Origin: Candidatus Heimdallarchaeota archaeon | Lineage (GTDB): Archaea > Asgardarchaeota > Heimdallarchaeia > JABLTI01 | Reading direction: 5' to 3' | DNA: 37,484 nt | Assembly: GCA_019058165.1 (NCBI GenBank) | Contig: JAHLVZ010000017.1 | Location: 1 to 37,484, forward strand | Notes under the pieces: model-generated | Databases searched by the model: none | Told to the model about the DNA's origin: nothing | Seen by the model: the letters and a program-made list of their open reading frames with translations, nothing else | Program-made: the position numbers and the translations under genes | Part shown: positions 8,804 through 16,582 of the stretch, piece by piece | Numbering within the stretch: the stretch's first letter is position 1 | Layout: each line of letters begins with the position of its first letter

Positions 8804-9394
8804 TTATGCTGCTCTTTCTTGAAAAGCTTGCTCTCCGTATTCGAAAGCTCTTTTATTGGATTCGATAGTTTGTGGTGGAACCATATCCAAAACTGCGTTT
8901 AGTAGAGTATCTCGTTTTATCGGTAATTCTTTGGATGAAGCTAAACTCCCAAGCATAACAACATTTGTCATAACTTGAGATCCTGCTTTAATTGCTAGTT
9001 TTGAGGCTTCAATCTCTACTAATTCTTGTGTTTTACTAAGCTTGGAAATAATTTCGTCAATTTCAGGATAATCAGATAAGCCAAGATGTGCGTCAACACC
9101 AATGTAAGGTTCATTGTTTAAGAGTACTTTTGCATTATCCTTTAGTAATTTCATTTGTCTTAAAGCTTCAAGCGGCTCAAAAGCAAGGAGAATATCACCA
9201 CTTCTTTGGGGCATGATAACACCTTTAGCATCAGAACCAATTCGTAAGTAGGAGACAACAGTCCCACCTCGAATTGCTAAACCGTGAGAATATACAATTC
9301 TAACATTAAAACCTTCTTTCATAGCAGCTTCAGCAAGAATTCTTGTAGTAAGAATTACGCCGTTACCACCAACACCACAAATTATTATGTTCAT
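8804..9394 (-). CDS. iorB: Indolepyruvate:ferredoxin oxidoreductase, beta subunit
   Basis: A 196-residue gamma-type subunit of 2-oxoacid:ferredoxin oxidoreductases. Together with IorA it oxidatively decarboxylates aryl pyruvates (from Trp, Phe, Tyr transamination) to aryl-acetyl-CoA while reducing ferredoxin. The GVGGNGVILTTRILAEAA opening, SHGLAIRGGTVVSYLRIG and the DILLAFEPLEALR stretch are diagnostic. The open frame extends 34 codons further upstream, but that part lies inside iorA and is not protein-like. The ATG at 9394 starts exactly at the conserved MNIIICGVGGNG. It overlaps the iorA stop as ATGA (4 bp), the classic translational-coupling arrangement that keeps the two subunits stoichiometric. 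Confidence 0.95.
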   Translation of the reverse strand: MNIIICGVGGNGVILTTRILAEAAMKEGFNVRIVYSHGLAIRGGTVVSYLRIGSDAKGVIMPQRSGDILLAFEPLEALRQMKLLKDNAKVLLNNEPYIGVDAHLGLSDYPEIDEIISKLSKTQELVEIEASKLAIKAGSQVMTNVVMLGSLASSKELPIKRDTLLNAVLDMVPPQTIESNKRAFEYGEQAFQERAA

Positions 9395-11346
9395 TTTCCT
9401 GCAACCACCTGTGTTTTTAAGGGAATCTGTATTTCCCTCGGAATTGATATAGCTAGCTGAGGACAGACTTGTACACACAACCCGCAGCCATTGCAATTAG
9501 GCAGAATTACCAAATGTTCATTTTCACCTGATGACCAACCAAATGCAGGACAACCAAGTTTCTTCATGCAAATTTTGCAGCCCGTGCAATTTTCAACTGC
9601 CACTCTAGCTCTAATCACTTTTTCCTTGGTAATTCGACGTTCTCTTCCGGCAAGAATTGCACATTCTCCTCGAGAGATTATAACCTTGGGTCCATCATCA
9701 TCGAGATGTCTAGTTAATGTATCTTGGAGAAGTTCTGTTTGAAATGATTCAACAACATTGATATTCTCAATTCCAAGACCATTGACAATATTAACTAAAT
9801 CAACCTCAGGAGTTGGTTCACCCATTAAATTACGACCTGTACAAGCATTGGGCTGATGTCCGGTCATTCCGGTAATCGAATTATCAAAAATAACAACTGT
9901 TATCTTTGATCTATGCTGTACAGCATTCAAAAGTGATGGTATACCTGAATGTAAGAATGTGCCATCTCCAATCACAGCTAAGATTGGTTCTTTCACACCT
10001 GATTTGTACATACCTGATGCCATAGCTATTGAGGCGCCCATACAAATACAAGTATCAATTCCAACAATTGGTTCATGAACTCCTTGATTGTAGCACCCTC
10101 TGTCACCGAGAATAACTCCACCTTTCTTGTTTTTTCTTAGGGCCTCTTTTATTGAGTAATAAGTTGCTCTATGAGGACATCCCGCGCATAATGCTGGGAC
10201 TCTCTTTGTGAGCATTTCTTCTACTTCTAAGTATGGTTTAGTTAATTCCTCACTAAACTTTACTTTGAATAGTTTCTCAATTCCTCCCCCTACAAGATCG
10301 GGATTCAATTCTCCTGTGCGAGGCATAATCTGGTCTTCTTTCCCATGAATTATTACCTCTATACCTTCTCTTTGAGCAAAAGCTCTTATTTGCATTTCAG
10401 TTACCGGTTCACATTCTTCAATAATTAGAACTTTTTCAAGCCCTTTAAAGTAATCATTTAAGAGTTGTTTTGGCAGAGGATAAGTGGTTGCTAATTTTAG
10501 CACCTTAGCACTGATTTTTGTTTTCTCTAACACTTCTTCTACATAAGGATAAGTTAATCCAGAAGCAATAATACCAAATTCTGTTTTAAATGGATTAGTT
10601 TTTGTTGTTATTTCTCCTTTGTCTATTAAGATTGTTTTGTTCCAAGGATTGGTTTCGTTTATCACTGCTGCTCTGTTGATTTTTTCAGTCAGGATTGGTT
10701 GTCTTGCTCGAGACAATGTAGAAATCATCACATATCTTTTTGGATCTTTTTCGAAATGTCCTTCTCTTTTCGGTGGTGTAATTTCTCCAAATGTTACATC
10801 GAAATAAGAATGACAAATCCTTGAGGTTATTCTAACAAAAACTGGTAATTGAAGTTCCTCTGACAGTTCAAAAGCATATTTCGTCATATCTTTTGCTTCT
10901 TGTCCATCCATTGGTTCTAGAACTGGAATTTTCCCTAACATTCCAAAATATCTTGTGTCTTCTGCATTTTGCGAAGAGTGTTGCCCAGGGTCATCAGCAG
11001 TTACTACTACCAAACCAGCATTGACTCCAGTTATTGCAATAACAAGCAAAGGATCAGCGATTAAATTAACACCTAGCATCTTTGTTACCATGACTGAACG
11101 AACACCTGCAAGAGCAGATCCTGCTGCAACTTCAAATGCCACAGCTTCATTAACTGAATGTTCTGCATGAAAACCTAATTGTTGTGCAATTGGTCCTAGA
11201 TTATCAAGAATCTGAGTTGATGGTGTACCAGGAAAAGCTGTTGTTATTCCTGCACCTGCTTCTATAATTCCTCTTGCGATTGCTTCATTACCTGTTAATA
11301 AAACTCTTTCACCTGCATTTCTTAGCAGATTTTTATTGACTTTCAT
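9391..11346 (-). CDS. iorA: Indolepyruvate:ferredoxin oxidoreductase, alpha subunit
   Basis: A 651-residue fused alpha/beta/delta subunit of indolepyruvate:ferredoxin oxidoreductase. In order: pyrimidine-binding domain (GNEAIARGIIEAGAGITTAFPGTPS), a central Rossmann-like domain, then the thiamine-pyrophosphate domain with CAGCPHRATYYS, GDRGCYNQG and the TPP motif GDGTFLHSG...NAVQ...FDNSITGMTGHQP. The C-terminus is a two-cluster ferredoxin domain: CTGCKICMKKLGCPAF and CNGCGLCVQVCPQLAI. Size and domain order match archaeal IorA. A GAGGT SD sits ~7 nt before the ATG. It is the first gene of an iorA-iorB operon. No aminotransferase or ADP-forming acyl-CoA synthetase is in the window, so the other steps of aromatic amino acid fermentation must be encoded elsewhere. 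Confidence 0.96.
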   Translation of the reverse strand: MKVNKNLLRNAGERVLLTGNEAIARGIIEAGAGITTAFPGTPSTQILDNLGPIAQQLGFHAEHSVNEAVAFEVAAGSALAGVRSVMVTKMLGVNLIADPLLVIAITGVNAGLVVVTADDPGQHSSQNAEDTRYFGMLGKIPVLEPMDGQEAKDMTKYAFELSEELQLPVFVRITSRICHSYFDVTFGEITPPKREGHFEKDPKRYVMISTLSRARQPILTEKINRAAVINETNPWNKTILIDKGEITTKTNPFKTEFGIIASGLTYPYVEEVLEKTKISAKVLKLATTYPLPKQLLNDYFKGLEKVLIIEECEPVTEMQIRAFAQREGIEVIIHGKEDQIMPRTGELNPDLVGGGIEKLFKVKFSEELTKPYLEVEEMLTKRVPALCAGCPHRATYYSIKEALRKNKKGGVILGDRGCYNQGVHEPIVGIDTCICMGASIAMASGMYKSGVKEPILAVIGDGTFLHSGIPSLLNAVQHRSKITVVIFDNSITGMTGHQPNACTGRNLMGEPTPEVDLVNIVNGLGIENINVVESFQTELLQDTLTRHLDDDGPKVIISRGECAILAGRERRITKEKVIRARVAVENCTGCKICMKKLGCPAFGWSSGENEHLVILPNCNGCGLCVQVCPQLAISIPREIQIPLKTQVVAGK

Positions 11347-11435
11347 ATATTACTACCTCACTGTTTTTTATTCTGAGGTTAGGATATATTCGTCTTGGAT
11401 CAATGCTCTAATAGAATAGTTCTATGAGTTATAGG

Positions 11436-11710
11436 TTAAATGTTTAGTGAAGAAACCCATCTTACCTTTTCTTTTTCGTGCCATTTTTTAATTTCTTCAA
11501 TTTTTACTTTGTAAAATCCACCTTTGAGTCCTAACCCAATTATTTTGAGCAATGCTTTTATTGTTAAGAAAAGCAAAGTTGTTAATTGCTCTTCTGTTAA
11601 AAAGTAGCTTTTCTTTGCTGCTTTTAATACGTTTTGACTTTTTCCCGTAAAAGGTTCTTTTAAAAAGGAAGAATTTCTTTGTTTAAATTACAAAGAAAAA
11701 CCAATTTCAT
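11436..11710 (-). CDS. Small protein of unknown function, last gene of the radical SAM operon (frameshifted)
   Basis: A protein-like frame on the minus strand stays open for 83 codons (11436-11687) without a start codon. Its first part, with an ATG at 11710-11708, is in another frame. Restoring one T in the run at 11662-11666 (A run on the plus strand) joins them into a 91-residue protein containing KEPFTGKSQNVLKAAKK, then a helical LTTLLFLTIKALLKIIGLG and a charged tail. The ATG overlaps the preceding oxidoreductase stop as TAATG, strong evidence that it is a real, translationally coupled gene. I recognise no family. The hydrophobic mid-segment could be an amphipathic or membrane-associated helix. 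The alternative is a decayed gene or a fortuitous open frame. Confidence 0.5.
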
Positions 11711-12609
11711 TAAATATTTAAAATCTCTTCAGCAATTCTCATAGCACATCTTATTCCTTGACCAGAAGAGATAGATATTTGTCTTTCATTTTTATTCACT
11801 AAATCGCCTACGAAACAAACTCGATTTTCTTTAACAAATTTATCAAATTTCACTTCTGAAGGTATATGATTTGGATCTCGTCCAACTGCAACGAGAATAA
11901 AATCTGCAACAATTTCCTCCTTACTCTTAGTTTTCACAATGAGGAGGACTTCTTCTTTTTCCTTTTTCGCAGCGAATTCTTTGATGACTTGATTTGGTTT
12001 TATTGTGATGAATTTGCTCTCTGTAGCTCTTTGAACAAGAAGAGGTAAAGATTTGTAATCTTTTGTTCGAGTAATTATTGTTATGTGATTCTCTCTATTT
12101 GCTAAATTTATTGCATAATCAAATGCCGCATCTCCACTTCCAATAATGGCAATTTTCTTATTAAAGAATAATTTCTCAAGCATTTTTGCAGGTTCATAAA
12201 ATAACAAACCGTTTTTCCAAAGTTCCTCTTCACCTTTAAGACTCAATCTTCTTGGTTTGGTTCCTGTAGCAATTACAAGGGATTTACAATTATATTGATT
12301 CTTTTTTGAATTGGCGACGAATTGATCTTGTGATTTATCCCAACTAAGATTTGTTATTTCATCTTTCACAGTTTCAATTTCTAGATGTTTAAGATGTTCT
12401 TCTAGTTTATAGCAAAATTCCACGCCAGAGATGCCTTTCGGAAAACCTAAATAATTCTCTATGAAATTTGCATTTCTAGCTAATCCCCCTATCTTTTCCT
12501 TATCAATTAGAATAACATCTAAACCATAGCGTTTCAATTGTATAGCTGCTGCGCAACCAGCTGGTCCTGCGCCAATAACTGCTACTTGATTTTTCTTATT
12601 TACCATCAT
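11710..12609 (-). CDS. FAD/NAD(P)-dependent oxidoreductase, thioredoxin reductase-like without CxxC
   Basis: A ~299-residue two-dinucleotide-binding-domain flavoprotein. The FAD site is VAVIGAGPAGCAAAIQL near the N-terminus, the NAD(P) site is IAIIGSGDAAFDYA in the middle, and the C-terminal CFVGDLVN is the second FAD motif. The fold and length are those of thioredoxin reductase, but the redox-active CxxC that should precede the second Rossmann motif is absent (the region reads LLFYEPAKMLEKLFFNKK). It therefore cannot be a standard thioredoxin reductase; a ferredoxin/NADP reductase-like or substrate-specific role is more likely. The frame extends to 12657, but GGAGAG precedes ATGATG at 12609/12606 at proper spacing, so I start there. 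It overlaps the isochorismatase gene by 14 bp and is followed by a TAATG-coupled small ORF. Confidence 0.85.
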   Translation of the reverse strand: MMVNKKNQVAVIGAGPAGCAAAIQLKRYGLDVILIDKEKIGGLARNANFIENYLGFPKGISGVEFCYKLEEHLKHLEIETVKDEITNLSWDKSQDQFVANSKKNQYNCKSLVIATGTKPRRLSLKGEEELWKNGLLFYEPAKMLEKLFFNKKIAIIGSGDAAFDYAINLANRENHITIITRTKDYKSLPLLVQRATESKFITIKPNQVIKEFAAKKEKEEVLLIVKTKSKEEIVADFILVAVGRDPNHIPSEVKFDKFVKENRVCFVGDLVNKNERQISISSGQGIRCAMRIAEEILNI

Positions 12610-13300
12610 TTTTTCTCTCCAATAATTCATTGCTGGTGACTGGAATTCCGAATCCATGACTTGCTGCTTTCAGAGTATTGAGATGAAGTTCTTCGGTATA
12701 AGTCGCTAGGCAATCTATTGGTAAGAAGACTTCAAAGTCATAACAGAAAGCACTTCTAGCTGTCGTTTCACAACATAAATGAGTTGCTACACCGGCAATT
12801 ATTACTTGCTTACAATCATTTTCTTTTAATAAATTTAACAAATTTGTATCTCTAAAACAATCATAAGTGCTTTTCTTGAGAATAATAGCATCCTGTGTAT
12901 CGAATCTCGCATCTAATTTACCAAGAGGATCATTGAATTTCAACGAATCGCCCCACCATTTGTCCATTAGAGATGACTCATCCGTATTATCATTTAATCC
13001 ATATTTAGTGAAAATAACTAATCTATTATTTTCATTGAATTTATTTTGTAATTTTTTAATTGGACCAATTATTGCTTCAGAAGCTGGAAGATAGGCATGT
13101 GATTTTGGATTAAAGAAAAACTCTTGCATATCAACAATTAATAGAGCTGCTTTCTGTATATCAAAACTAAATTTTCTTTTCGATGAATAAAATTCTGATA
13201 GAATTTCTTTCCATTCAGAGATTTTTGCTTTTCTATTTTCTACTGTAAAATAATTGTCCTTTTTCACAACCCTCACCTGATATCTAACAAGATTCCTCAT
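12596..13300 (-). CDS. Isochorismatase-fold cysteine hydrolase
   Basis: A 234-residue cysteine hydrolase of the isochorismatase/nicotinamidase superfamily. The catalytic triad is intact: Asp57 in LLIVDMQEFF, Lys143 in LKKSTYDCF, and nucleophile Cys176 in IIAGVATHLCCETTARSA, with the cis-peptide loop GVATH. There is an unusual ~50-residue N-terminal extension before the core. The superfamily includes nicotinamidases, ureidoacrylate and N-carbamoyl amidases and isochorismatase; the substrate cannot be read here. The start overlaps the radical SAM stop by 17 bp and its own 3' end overlaps the flavoprotein by 14 bp. It therefore sits in a tightly coupled operon, which suggests it processes an amide or ester related to the radical SAM product. 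Confidence 0.9.
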   Translation of the reverse strand: MRNLVRYQVRVVKKDNYFTVENRKAKISEWKEILSEFYSSKRKFSFDIQKAALLIVDMQEFFFNPKSHAYLPASEAIIGPIKKLQNKFNENNRLVIFTKYGLNDNTDESSLMDKWWGDSLKFNDPLGKLDARFDTQDAIILKKSTYDCFRDTNLLNLLKENDCKQVIIAGVATHLCCETTARSAFCYDFEVFLPIDCLATYTEELHLNTLKAASHGFGIPVTSNELLERKNDGK

Positions 13301-14222
13301 ATTTCTGGAATTCTTCTATAGTGAATGTACCATTTTCGAATTTTAATGCATGTTGACCACAATTACTTCCAATGTGGTTTTCTTCTAATTCCCCTATGCT
13401 CAAGAGAACATCAAATCCTTTATCCTCTATTGCTTTAATTTTCTGTTTAGCAAATTCCCCGGTTTCAGGAGAAATCATAGATAGCAAACTATGAGCCTTC
13501 GCTTTTTCAGTTGGATTTATTGGAGTGATTTTAATGAAGAACTTCTTTGGATCATATACTTCGAGTAATTTATCTGGATCCAATGGATTCCCTTTTTCTG
13601 CAGCAAAATTCAGAGTAATTTTGCGATCACCTTTCTGCCAGAAAGCTTCGCCATAGGAAGCGATTTCTTCCAAAGACCAGATTTTGTATGGAATAACCTG
13701 TTTTCGGACATCTTCATCTGTGGAATGAATGGAAAACTGCAATTGGAAATGACCATTTGAATAAAGCTCTTTCTTAATCTCTATCATTTCATCCATGAAT
13801 TTGTTAGCATTACTGGGTGCGATAGTCGAAATACAAGGCATTAAACCAGGAGCATTGTATGAATCCGGAAGCTTTCTCATGACATCTAAAACAGCTGGAT
13901 TAAGTGCTGGTTCACCCATTCGTGCAAATTGTACCTTAAATTTATCAGCAGGAACAGTTCGATCAGGATATCGCTTAGATACCATATGATCAATTTGCTT
14001 ACACATAACATCGTAGGATATTTTCCCGTGATAATAGGTGCCAGCATCACACATAGAGCACTTGACTGGACAACCATACATCGTAGATAGAATCAAAACC
14101 CACTTTTTATCTCGAGGAACAGGAGGTTGTAAAGACTCAACAAATTCAAAGAATTTACCTTCTTCTCGTGCAATATACAGTATTGCTAAATCATCACGCC
14201 CAAACTTTGCTACGATTTCCAA
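13284..14222 (-). CDS. RlmN/Cfr-like radical SAM protein, atypical
   Basis: A 312-residue radical SAM enzyme. The [4Fe-4S] motif CPVKCSMC (C51, C55, C58) is CX3CX2C. The neighbouring ARMGEPALNP matches the GEP...N motif of the RlmN/Cfr rRNA methyltransferases. Near the C-terminus GSNCGQ (C288) matches the methyl-carrying Cys of RlmN (ACGQL). Two departures are notable. The ~90-residue N-terminal accessory domain of RlmN is missing, and the position of RlmN's second catalytic Cys (seven residues before the cluster motif) is Ile44. It probably still uses a cysteine-based methyl or radical chemistry but may not act on 23S rRNA. The start is TTG at 14222 with AGGTG ~7 nt upstream; no other in-frame start precedes the conserved core. 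It is the first gene of the overlapping operon. Confidence 0.82.
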   Translation of the reverse strand: MEIVAKFGRDDLAILYIAREEGKFFEFVESLQPPVPRDKKWVLILSTMYGCPVKCSMCDAGTYYHGKISYDVMCKQIDHMVSKRYPDRTVPADKFKVQFARMGEPALNPAVLDVMRKLPDSYNAPGLMPCISTIAPSNANKFMDEMIEIKKELYSNGHFQLQFSIHSTDEDVRKQVIPYKIWSLEEIASYGEAFWQKGDRKITLNFAAEKGNPLDPDKLLEVYDPKKFFIKITPINPTEKAKAHSLLSMISPETGEFAKQKIKAIEDKGFDVLLSIGELEENHIGSNCGQHALKFENGTFTIEEFQKYEESC

Positions 14223-14283
14223 ATGATAACACCTATAATTATTTTCTTGGAGTTTTATTCAATCCAGATAGCAAAGTCGGATT

Positions 14284-14304
14284 AGAGAGGGCTCCGTACT
14301 CTCT
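14284..14304. other. Small inverted repeat in the 258-bp divergent intergenic region
   Basis: AGAGAG (14284-14289) and CTCTCT (14299-14304) form a 6-bp stem with a 9-nt GC-richer loop. It lies between the divergent radical SAM operon and degV. The rest of 14223-14480 is AT-rich and holds TATA-like boxes on the degV side (TTTAAATA near 14410, TATAAAAG at 14451). I see no gene in it. The hairpin could be an operator or leader structure; no function can be assigned. Confidence 0.3.
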
Positions 14305-14480
14305 GTATGATTGTTTCCAACAGGCTTTTTAAAATATTCTGATTAATTTCAACTTTCGTAATTCACATGTAAAACTACTTGTTTTTTACCGTTAAACTAG
14401 AAAAAATCTTTTAAATACACAAAATGAGAATACAAAAGAAATAATTATTGTATAAAAGTTAATCTAACAGGAGATAACTT

Positions 14481-15371
14481 ATGTCTAAAAAAATCAAAAT
14501 TATTACAGATTCTACAAGTGATATTCCACCGGAAGTTGCTAAAAAACTCAATATTGATGTTGTTCCTTTAAACATCTTTTTTGGCGAAGAAAAATTCAAA
14601 GATGGTGTAACAATCTCTGCTTCTGAAGTCTATCAGAAACTCCAAGAAAATAAAGGCCCTTGGCCTACAACTTCTCAACCAGCGGCTCGTGATTTATTAC
14701 CTTATTACAATAAAGCATTTGATGATGGATATGAAACCGTTATTTCAGTTCATGTTACCTCAAACATGTCAGGTACATTGAACTCTGTAAATTTAGCCAA
14801 ACAAATGGTACAAGATAAGGATCTTGTTATTATAGACAGTCAAACAGTAACCCATAGTTTGGGTTTAATTGTTCATGAGTTAGCTAAAAAGGTTCAAGCT
14901 GGGGATAGCAAAGAAAAACTCCTAAACGTTTTAAATAATAGTTTAATCCCAAATGCCCAAATTTGTGCTGTTGTTGATACTCTAGAATATCTCCACAAAG
15001 GAGGTAGGATAGGTCGAGCTCAAAAAATCCTTGGAACTTTATTAAATATGAAACCAGTTCTGCAAGTCAAAGATGGTTTTGTAGATAGCTTTGGCAAAGT
15101 AAAAGGATTCGATGAAGCTTTCAGCAATTTTGTATCTATGGTTCCTAAAGTATTTGATAATTTGCTAACAGATACCGTTTGGTTAGGTTATGCAGCAGAT
15201 GATGAAAATGCTAAGAAACTTTATGAAGAAATAAAAGACTTACCCAATACTCCCAAAGATATCCAAATATATGAAATTGGACCGACAGTCGGTGTTCATC
15301 TAGGTCCTAAATCAATGACAATTTCTTGGATTGGTAATTGGGATACAAATTGGTTCTTTGGAAAGAGTTGA
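14481..15371 (+). CDS. DegV family fatty-acid-binding protein
   Basis: A 296-residue DegV-family protein; these bind a single fatty acid between two domains, and in bacteria they partner fatty-acid kinase for exogenous lipid uptake. Seen here: the opening IKIITDSTSDIPPEVAKKL, the WPTTSQPAARDLLPYY motif (TTSQP ligand loop), VHVTSNMSGTLNSVNLA, DSQTVTHSLGLIV and the LEYLHKGGRIGRA signature. Length is normal. The family is best known from Firmicutes, so lateral acquisition is plausible but not shown here. A textbook SD (AGGAGAT, ~6 nt before the ATG) is stronger than those of most genes in this window. No fatty-acid kinase is nearby; PlsY lies 21 kb away. A T-rich tract follows the stop. Confidence 0.92.
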   Translation: MSKKIKIITDSTSDIPPEVAKKLNIDVVPLNIFFGEEKFKDGVTISASEVYQKLQENKGPWPTTSQPAARDLLPYYNKAFDDGYETVISVHVTSNMSGTLNSVNLAKQMVQDKDLVIIDSQTVTHSLGLIVHELAKKVQAGDSKEKLLNVLNNSLIPNAQICAVVDTLEYLHKGGRIGRAQKILGTLLNMKPVLQVKDGFVDSFGKVKGFDEAFSNFVSMVPKVFDNLLTDTVWLGYAADDENAKKLYEEIKDLPNTPKDIQIYEIGPTVGVHLGPKSMTISWIGNWDTNWFFGKS

Positions 15372-15450
15372 TACTAAATCAATTTATTTCCATTTTTTCT
15401 TATTTTTCAATAACCTATACACATAAAGCTAACCAATCAACTAGAAAATT

Positions 15451-15945
15451 TCACTCTTCAACTAATGTATTCTGACAAACTGGACAAGTCTTGTGTTTCC
15501 CAAGCCATTCTTCAAGATATTTCTTAATAAAATATGAGCTGCAAAATGGGCATTGCAAAACCTTATCGTCATCCTGTATTTCAGTTTTAGATATCATACA
15601 TTTCTCATTCTGAATTGGATAATCAACTTTTGAAGCAATGATTTTAGCATCACTTGATATTATTTTATCCTCTTCCTCAATGGATAATCTCTGAGATCTG
15701 CTCACAGGTTGTCGTGTTCTTGCCGGTGTTTGAGTTCTAGGCGGACTTCTTTTCTTTGGTTTCTTCATATTTATAACGAAAAGTATCGTGCCTATAAGAA
15801 ACAATACGGCACCAAAAATTATGAAGAGATAATTAAATTTTGAGTCTCCTACAAATCCATATCTGTACAAACCAAATCCCGCAAGTCCTAGACCTAATAT
15901 AAGTGAAATCCAAGATAAAATGTTCAGAGACTTCTTCGAAGACAT
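15451..15945 (-). CDS. Membrane-anchored RING-like zinc-binding protein
   Basis: A 164-residue protein with two N-terminal transmembrane helices (residues ~8-27 and ~38-59), a basic Pro/Thr/Arg-rich linker (61-85) and a C-terminal RING-like module (116-157). The zinc ligands seen are C116, then CPFC (C132, C135) and CPVC (C154, C157), with the usual EEWL before the last pair. Relative to canonical RING fingers the first zinc site has lost ligands: Ser119, Ile140 and Tyr143 sit where Cys/His are expected. One complete four-Cys site therefore remains. Similar small RING proteins occur in Asgard archaea, some next to ubiquitin-like genes, but no ubiquitin, E1 or E2 gene is in this window. It follows a broken paralogue in tandem, 25 bp away. 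Role in ubiquitin-like conjugation is inference; a simple zinc-ribbon scaffold is the alternative. Confidence 0.8.
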   Translation of the reverse strand: MSSKKSLNILSWISLILGLGLAGFGLYRYGFVGDSKFNYLFIIFGAVLFLIGTILFVINMKKPKKRSPPRTQTPARTRQPVSRSQRLSIEEEDKIISSDAKIIASKVDYPIQNEKCMISKTEIQDDDKVLQCPFCSSYFIKKYLEEWLGKHKTCPVCQNTLVEE

Positions 15946-15970
15946 AAATTATTAGTGGGTATCCAAATTA

Positions 15971-16469
15971 TTAAATCTTCTTTATTTTTAGTTTTGTTTG
16001 ACAAATCGGACATTTATGATTATTCTTTAACCAACCAAGAAGATATTCGCTTAGAAAGTAGTTTTCGCAATTTGGACATTGAAGAGTTTTTCCTTTTTCA
16101 TCAAGTAATGTTTAATAGATCATACATATAGCTTTTGCTGGTGGTTTTTCAATTTCGATAAAAGTATAAACATAAAGGATTTTTTCTTTTTTGCGAGAAT
16201 GTCTTTGTCCAAATATTTTGGCACTCGAAATTAATTCATTATTACTTGATCCCCTAGAATCATAATTAATTCTTTCTTCTAAAGCTACTCTTGAAAGCTC
16301 TTTTTCTTTTCTTGAAATAGAGTATACTGTAGCTCCAAGAATTGTTATTAGTAAACTTATAATTATAATTGGAAAGTAAATTTCTGGTCTTTCTGTAGTA
16401 AGTGTAAAAATTCCTATTATTAATAAAACAACATCTATGAAAAATATGAAAAGAAACCTTTTTTTCCAT
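15971..16469 (-). pseudogene. Second RING-like membrane protein, broken paralogue
   Basis: Upstream of the intact RING-like gene, on the same strand, one frame encodes two hydrophobic helices (FIFFIDVVLLIIGIFTL and YFPIIIISLLITILGATVY), a charged linker, and AICMIY-stop-TLLDEKGKTLQCPNC, then LLGWLKNNHKCPIC. This aligns across its whole length with the neighbour, including the same ligand pattern (C, CPxC, CPxC) and the same lost first-site ligands. Two lesions break it. A TAA at 16112-16114 sits where the paralogue has a Lys (one base from AAA). The only SD-preceded ATG (16469, GGGAG upstream) is out of frame by one base across an A7 run at 16459-16465. Either a decayed duplicate or an intact gene with consensus errors. 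Its 3' end is 25 bp from the start of the intact copy. Confidence 0.75.
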
Positions 16470-16582
16470 GATTTCTCCCTTCCATAAAGAAAATTGCTAT
16501 TATCTATTATTTAATCATTATGTATTTAATTGATGAAAATAACAATCATATAGAATTTTATTACTGCTAAGAGGGAACCAAT

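Noticed and set aside
9395..9496. 34-residue N-terminal extension of iorB
   Set aside because: It lies entirely inside the iorA ferredoxin domain in another frame; the ATG at 9394 overlaps the iorA stop as ATGA and begins at the conserved motif.
14284..14304. A riboswitch upstream of the radical SAM operon or degV
   Set aside because: Only one short hairpin is present and it matches no aptamer I recognise, so it is listed merely as an inverted repeat.
16266..16469. 67-residue protein starting at the SD-led ATG upstream of the RING-like pair
   Set aside because: Its sequence is not protein-like beyond the first residues; the next frame over the same DNA gives two membrane helices and a RING-like domain, so this is the out-of-frame start of the broken paralogue.
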